NCBI RefSeq assembly: GCF_025318105.1
Contig: NZ_JAOANI010000015.1
Span: 62,001 to 126,000, forward strand
Source: Venatoribacter pacificus
GTDB taxonomy: Bacteria > Pseudomonadota > Gammaproteobacteria > Pseudomonadales > Oceanobacteraceae
Direction: 5' to 3'
Length of the DNA: 64,000 nucleotides
How positions within the stretch are numbered: the stretch's first letter is position 1; each line of letters starts with the position of its first letter. Shown here one piece after another: positions 60,179 to 64,000 of this stretch. The position numbers were made by a program, and so were the translations under genes. Under the pieces are notes generated by a model. That model had not been told where the DNA came from. It saw nothing but the letters and a program-made list of their open reading frames with translations, and ran no database searches.

Positions 60179-60845
60179 AAAAAGCGTCCAGATCGTTGCT
60201 GGTTAATGCTGCGGCCGGGCCATCGTAAACCAGTTCACCGGCGCGTAACGCCAGCACACGGTCAAAGTGGGCAAGTGCCAGTCGGCGGTTATGCAGGCTG
60301 ATCAGCAGGGTGTTATGCCGGTTGATTAATAACTGCAGAATATTCTCGGCCTGCAGCGGGTCGAGGGCAGAGACCGGTTCATCGCCAAGAAATACCGGCT
60401 GCTGACGATACAGCGCGCGGCCAACGGCCACCCGCTGACGTTGCCCACCGGATAACCGGTCTGGCGAATGCCAGAGTTTATCTTCCAAGCCAAGCTCGTT
60501 ACACAGCTGCTGAATTTCGGCGCGCGGGGTATTAAATGAGCGGATTAAATTCAGCAGGTTATAAACACTGCTGTGGCGCTCCAGCCCGCCCATAAAAATA
60601 TTGTTATACACCGACAACATATCCACCAGCCCGCCCTGCTGTGGGCAGAGGGCAATCTGCTGTGGCTGCTGACGGTACAGAACTTCCAGCAGGCTGGATT
60701 TACCGGCACCGGAGGGACCAATAATGGCTATTTTTTCGCCCTGACGAACAGTCAGGTTAATGTTATGCAGAACGCGGTGCTTACCCAGCGTCAGATCAAA
60801 CTGCTGTAACTGAAACAGGATAGCGGCATCCGCGTTCACACTCAT
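60168..60845 (-). CDS. PhnC-like ABC ATPase, putative selenate transporter
   Basis: This 225-residue ABC ATPase has Walker A GPSGAGKSS, a Q-loop in LCPQQGGL, signature LSGGQRQRVAVGRALYRQQP and Walker B VFLGDEPVSALD. The Walker B strand reads VFLGDEP, slightly unusual but functional-looking. The H-loop SLHNRRLALAHF is present. It energises the double permease together with the binding protein encoded just upstream (5 bases apart). Confidence 0.9.
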   Translation of the reverse strand: MSVNADAAILFQLQQFDLTLGKHRVLHNINLTVRQGEKIAIIGPSGAGKSSLLEVLYRQQPQQIALCPQQGGLVDMLSVYNNIFMGGLERHSSVYNLLNLIRSFNTPRAEIQQLCNELGLEDKLWHSPDRLSGGQRQRVAVGRALYRQQPVFLGDEPVSALDPLQAENILQLLINRHNTLLISLHNRRLALAHFDRVLALRAGELVYDGPAAALTSNDLDAFYAS

Positions 60846-60850
60846 GGTTA

Positions 60851-61726
60851 TCAGTCTTCCAGCAGGCCAATCGCGCGGGCGGTATTTTCAATCGGCGCGT
60901 AATCGTCGTTACTGGCCGGAACAAAAGATTCACGCGGGAAGCTGGCAAGCAGGTCTTTATCTTTCATTTCCAGCAGGGCTTTGCGCATTTTCTCTTTAAA
61001 GCCTTTACCGAAGCGGGCATCCACATCGCCACGAACGGTCCACTGATAATCCGGATACGTTGGCGTGGTCCAGATCACCTGAATTTTTTCCGGGTCGATA
61101 TTGCCGGCCGCCAGCTCGTTATCCCAGACGGTGTAATTAACCGCACCGACCTGGTAAGCGCCGGACTGTACCTGAGCAATGGTACGGCTGTGATCGCCGG
61201 AGAAACCAACGCGCGAGAAAATATCCTCTGGGGCCGCGTTAAATTGTTCGCGCAGATAAAACTCCGGCATTAAACGACCAGAAGTAGAACCTTTGGAACC
61301 AAAGGTAAAGGTTTTGCCTTTCAGTGCTGCAGAGAGTGTTTCTTCTGCATTCAGGCCAGCGCTTTTATTGGCAATAAAATAGGTTTTAAAGAACTGATCT
61401 TCATAGCCCTGAGCAATGGCTTCAGAACCAGCCACCAGCTTACGCGCCTGCACGCCGGATAAACCACCGAACCAGGCCAGCTGCACCTGATCGTTACGGA
61501 ATGCAGTAATAGCAGCGGCGTAGGATTTTACCGGAATGTACTTCACCTCAGCGCCGGTCTGTGCCGAAAGATAATCGGCCACTTTATTAAAGCGTTGCTG
61601 TAAGCGCGATTCATCTTCATCCGGAATGGCGGTAAATACGAAGGTATCGGCGAATGTGGAAAAGGCACTGAGCAGCAGGCCTGCTGCTGCGGCAAACTTA
61701 AAGGTCTTTTTCATGGTTTTACTCAT
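60851..61726 (-). CDS. PhnD-like periplasmic binding protein, putative selenate transporter
   Basis: This 291-residue solute-binding protein has a signal peptide (MKKTFKFAAAAGLLLSAFSTFA) and the phosphonate/phosphite-binding fold: FTAIPDEDESRLQQRF, YAAAITAFRNDQVQLAWFGGLSGVQA, GKTFTFGSKGSTSGRLMP and VGAVNYTVWDNE. FTAIPDEDE and the selD/selU context match the group called putative selenate ABC transporter substrate-binding proteins. The start overlaps the selU stop by 8 bases (or lies 5 bases after it if the second Met is used). Direct selenate binding has not been shown here. Confidence 0.85.
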   Translation of the reverse strand: MSKTMKKTFKFAAAAGLLLSAFSTFADTFVFTAIPDEDESRLQQRFNKVADYLSAQTGAEVKYIPVKSYAAAITAFRNDQVQLAWFGGLSGVQARKLVAGSEAIAQGYEDQFFKTYFIANKSAGLNAEETLSAALKGKTFTFGSKGSTSGRLMPEFYLREQFNAAPEDIFSRVGFSGDHSRTIAQVQSGAYQVGAVNYTVWDNELAAGNIDPEKIQVIWTTPTYPDYQWTVRGDVDARFGKGFKEKMRKALLEMKDKDLLASFPRESFVPASNDDYAPIENTARAIGLLED

Positions 61727-62816
61727 TATTTTTCAGGTAGTCGTTAATGTCAGCCGCCGAACCACGGAATTCAACCGGGCCTTTTTTTTGCGTCAGCTGG
61801 TACTCGTACATCGGGTCGTAATAGTCGCTGAGCATAATGCGTATCCACTCGCGGTGCAGGCTGTTATCGCCTGTTTGCTCGTGTTCGTTCAGCGCCTGTT
61901 GCAATAAATCATCAAGCTGTTGATAGCGCACGCCGCCGAGGCGACGCTGAATTTTCTGCAGCGATTTGGTCAGGTCATCACGGAACGCAGCAAAACCGGC
62001 CTCTTCGCCTTCAGCCTGCTGCCACTCCTGCAGTTTATGCAGAATATAATTACGGAAGCTGTGTTCCACCCGCTGTTCCAGCGAGGCTTCAACAATAATC
62101 AGTGGTGCGGCCAGCATGCGCAGGCGCAGGCTTTCCGGTATCGCACAGCGGCCAATCAGCATGCTTTCATCTTCGAGCAGAATACTGCGCTCGGGGTGCG
62201 CATGATTCTGGCGCAATAACGCCACGGCGAGTTTATTTTCAAAATCAATCTGCGATGGTTGCCCGGTCGGGCGTTTGCCAAAGGTACTGCCACGATGATG
62301 AGCAATACCTTCAAGGTCAATACTGTGCGGCAGGGCATTTAATAAATCGGTTTTAGCGCAGCCGGTATGACCCGCCAGTACGCGGAACTGGCCATCCGCC
62401 GCAATGCGCTCCAGCGTATCAATTAAAAAACGCCGCATGGCTTTGTAGCCACCGGTAATGCGCGGGTAATCACAGCCGGCTTCTTTCAGCCACTGCTGTA
62501 CGATCTGACTGCGCAGGCCGCCACGGAAACAATAGAGATAACCATCCGGATGCTGACGGGCAAACTCCAGCCATTGCTCCAGCCGCTGTTGTTTTACCTT
62601 GCCACCCACCAGCTGATGGCCCAGCACAATGGCGGCATCCTGACCCTGCTGTTTATAACAGGTACCGACTTTCGCCCGCTCGGCGTCGGTCATCAGCGGC
62701 AGGCTGACGGTATGCGGAAACGCCCCCTTTTTAAATTCCAGAGGCGCGCGGGTATCCATCATCGGCGTGTCGGTTAAAAACAGACGGGTAAAATCCTGGC
62801 TGTCCGCCCGGCTCAT
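61719..62816 (-). CDS. selU: tRNA 2-selenouridine synthase (SelU/MnmH)
   Basis: This 365-residue protein has a rhodanese domain (residues ~10-130) with catalytic Cys96 in YCFRGGLRS. A P-loop domain follows with AGHTGCAKTD (residues 148-157). It replaces sulfur by selenium in 2-thiouridine of tRNAs for Glu, Gln and Lys using selenophosphate, through a geranylated intermediate. It overlaps selD by 4 bases and the transporter binding protein downstream, so selD, selU and the transporter form one operon. Confidence 0.95.
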   Translation of the reverse strand: MSRADSQDFTRLFLTDTPMMDTRAPLEFKKGAFPHTVSLPLMTDAERAKVGTCYKQQGQDAAIVLGHQLVGGKVKQQRLEQWLEFARQHPDGYLYCFRGGLRSQIVQQWLKEAGCDYPRITGGYKAMRRFLIDTLERIAADGQFRVLAGHTGCAKTDLLNALPHSIDLEGIAHHRGSTFGKRPTGQPSQIDFENKLAVALLRQNHAHPERSILLEDESMLIGRCAIPESLRLRMLAAPLIIVEASLEQRVEHSFRNYILHKLQEWQQAEGEEAGFAAFRDDLTKSLQKIQRRLGGVRYQQLDDLLQQALNEHEQTGDNSLHREWIRIMLSDYYDPMYEYQLTQKKGPVEFRGSAADINDYLKNNE

Positions 62817-63868
62817 GCCTTAACCTCAATGCGGTAATCGCTGCGGGCAGCAATCAATTCACCAATGCACTGCGCGTATACCCCGGCGGCGGTTAATACC
62901 TGTTCCAGTGCTGCGGCTTGCTCTGGCTGTACGGCAATGAGTAAACCGCCGCTGGTTTGCGGATCGCAGAACAGCGCTTTCTGCTCATCCGTTAACGGCG
63001 CCAGTTTATCGCCATAGGAATCAAAATTACGGGTGGTGCCGCCGGGCAGACAACCCTGGGCAATATAGTCGCGTACCGGTGGCAACAGCGGAATATGTTG
63101 CTCGTACAACACCGCATTCACACCACTGCCTTCGCACACTTCGAGCAGGTGCCCCATTAAACCAAAACCGGTAACGTCGGTAATGGCTTCCACACCCTCA
63201 AGCTGTGCGACGTCGGCGCCGACTTTATTCATCTGGCACATCACGTCACGGGCAAGGAATTCATGCTCCGGGCGCAGTTTTTTCTGCTTCTGCGCGGTGG
63301 TCAGAATGCCCACACCCAGTGGCTTGCTCAGATAGAGTTTGCAGCCTGCGGTTGCGGTGTTGTTCTGCTTCAGTTTGTCTTTCTGTACCAGACCGGTCAC
63401 TGCCAGACCAAAAATCGGTTCCGGCGAATCAATACTGTGACCACCGGCCAGCATAATGCCGGCATCGGCGCAGGCCTGACGGCCACCGTCGACCACGCGC
63501 TGCGCGACTTCAGGCGGCAGCACATTCACCGGCCAGCCAAGAATCGCAATCGCCATTAACGGTTTGCCACCCATGGCGTAGATATCGCTGATGGCATTGG
63601 TCGCGGCGATACGGCCAAAATCAAAGGGATCATCGGCAATGGGCATAAAGAAATCGGTGGTGCTTAAAATCACCTGACCGTTACCGATATCGTAAGCGGC
63701 AGCGTCGTCTTTGCTGCTGTTACCCACCAGCAGATTGGCATCGGTGGGCAATGTCAGCTGCGAGGCCAGAATGCTGTCGAGCACTTTAGGTGATATTTTG
63801 CAGCCGCATCCGGCGCCATGGCTGTATTCGGTCAGACGGATATTGTCGGCAGAAACCTGTGAACTCAT
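62813..63868 (-). CDS. selD: Selenide, water dikinase (SelD)
   Basis: About 351 residues from the ATG at 63868, preceded on the minus strand by GGGGGCAAT; an upstream start adds 39 residues of low plausibility. The active site GAGCGCK has Cys21, Cys23 and Lys24, aligned with Cys17 and Lys20 of E. coli SelD. Cys rather than selenocysteine occupies the site. The ATP-binding lobe shows LSTTDFFMPIADDPFDFGRIAATNA and ITDVTGFGLMGHLLE segments. It makes selenophosphate for selU and possibly for selenocysteine synthesis elsewhere. Confidence 0.95.
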   Translation of the reverse strand: MSSQVSADNIRLTEYSHGAGCGCKISPKVLDSILASQLTLPTDANLLVGNSSKDDAAAYDIGNGQVILSTTDFFMPIADDPFDFGRIAATNAISDIYAMGGKPLMAIAILGWPVNVLPPEVAQRVVDGGRQACADAGIMLAGGHSIDSPEPIFGLAVTGLVQKDKLKQNNTATAGCKLYLSKPLGVGILTTAQKQKKLRPEHEFLARDVMCQMNKVGADVAQLEGVEAITDVTGFGLMGHLLEVCEGSGVNAVLYEQHIPLLPPVRDYIAQGCLPGGTTRNFDSYGDKLAPLTDEQKALFCDPQTSGGLLIAVQPEQAAALEQVLTAAGVYAQCIGELIAARSDYRIEVKA

Positions 63869-64000
63869 ATTGCCCCCGGTAAAGAAAACCAGGGCCGAAT
63901 GATACGTTAATGTACCGTTCAGGCACAGGGAGTATGATCCGCCGCCTTTGCCTTTACCGGTCTGCAAACCACGATGAATTTCCAACGCCCTACGCTTCTT
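63869..64000. other. Upstream region of selD at the window edge
   Basis: These 132 bases should hold the selD operon promoter; a TATCAT hexamer lies about 35 bases before the start on the minus strand. Two short plus-strand frames run to the edge from ATGs at 63934 and near 63976, but neither can be judged from so few codons. Confidence 0.4.

Noticed and set aside
63934..64000. Start of a plus-strand gene divergent from selD
   Set aside because: Two overlapping frames are open to the edge over about 8 to 22 codons; neither has a convincing ribosome-binding site or recognisable product.
1..64000. CRISPR arrays, rRNA genes or prophage
   Set aside because: No regularly spaced repeats, rRNA-like sequence or phage structural genes were seen.

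Overview
The window comes from a gammaproteobacterium that respires nitrogen oxides. The complete nosRZDFYL cluster with a Tat-exported clade I NosZ, NarGHJI with NarX/NarL, a NorR/RIC pair driven by a sigma-54 promoter, and Pseudomonas-like nar accessory genes (NarK1, NarK2, PpiC) point to Gammaproteobacteria. A marine Oceanospirillales-type genome is a reasonable guess, but sequence reading alone cannot give the genus.

Layout. 1-7.5 kb: the start of a Crp/Fnr-type regulator gene cut by the left edge, then a small membrane protein, a TonB-dependent receptor and three paralogous secreted proteins, two with Asp-rich calcium-type repeats, followed by a MarR regulator and a Yip1-like membrane protein. 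7.9-15.9 kb: nosRZDFYL and a tatA/E-type gene (N2O reduction and its maturation). 16-22.1 kb: mog, ytfE (RIC) divergent from norR, moeB, a 269-bp MITE-like element, moeA and narL. 22.2-26.8 kb: a degenerate NirB-like flavoprotein, a structured leader that is probably a Moco riboswitch, and moaA-mobA-moaB-moaC-moaD-moaE. 26.8-31.7 kb: a divergent phosphoketolase-like enzyme and the anaerobic ribonucleotide reductase pair nrdG-nrdD under a perfect FNR/ANR box. 31.9-46.2 kb (minus strand): narGHJI-ppiC-porin, then narK1-CBS-usp-narK2-nnrS. narX (46.5 kb) diverges from narG.

48.3-52.7 kb is a small accessory block: an AbiEi/AbiEii-type toxin-antitoxin pair with an operator-like repeat cluster and a methyltransferase-HNH nuclease fusion, ending at a tRNA-Arg(CCG) gene. 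52.8-57.9 kb holds an uncharacterised three-gene operon (STN-domain periplasmic protein, PaaK-like ligase, methyltransferase) and a large glycine-rich repeat lipoprotein. 58.6-63.9 kb is a selenium operon: selD, selU (mnmH) and a PhnDCE-like ABC transporter of the putative selenate type with a double-length permease.

How it works together. Nitrate is imported by the NarK proteins and reduced by NarGHI, which needs bis-MGD built by the Moa, Mob, Moe and Mog enzymes. N2O is reduced by NosZ. NO stress is handled by NorR, RIC and NnrS. NarXL and Crp/Fnr-type factors give nitrate and oxygen control, and NrdDG supplies dNTPs without oxygen. No nitrite reductase or NO reductase structural gene lies in the window. 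The least explained parts are the TonB-linked secreted paralogues, the methyltransferase-HNH fusion beside the AbiE pair, the STN/PaaK/methyltransferase operon and the degenerate NirB-like protein.
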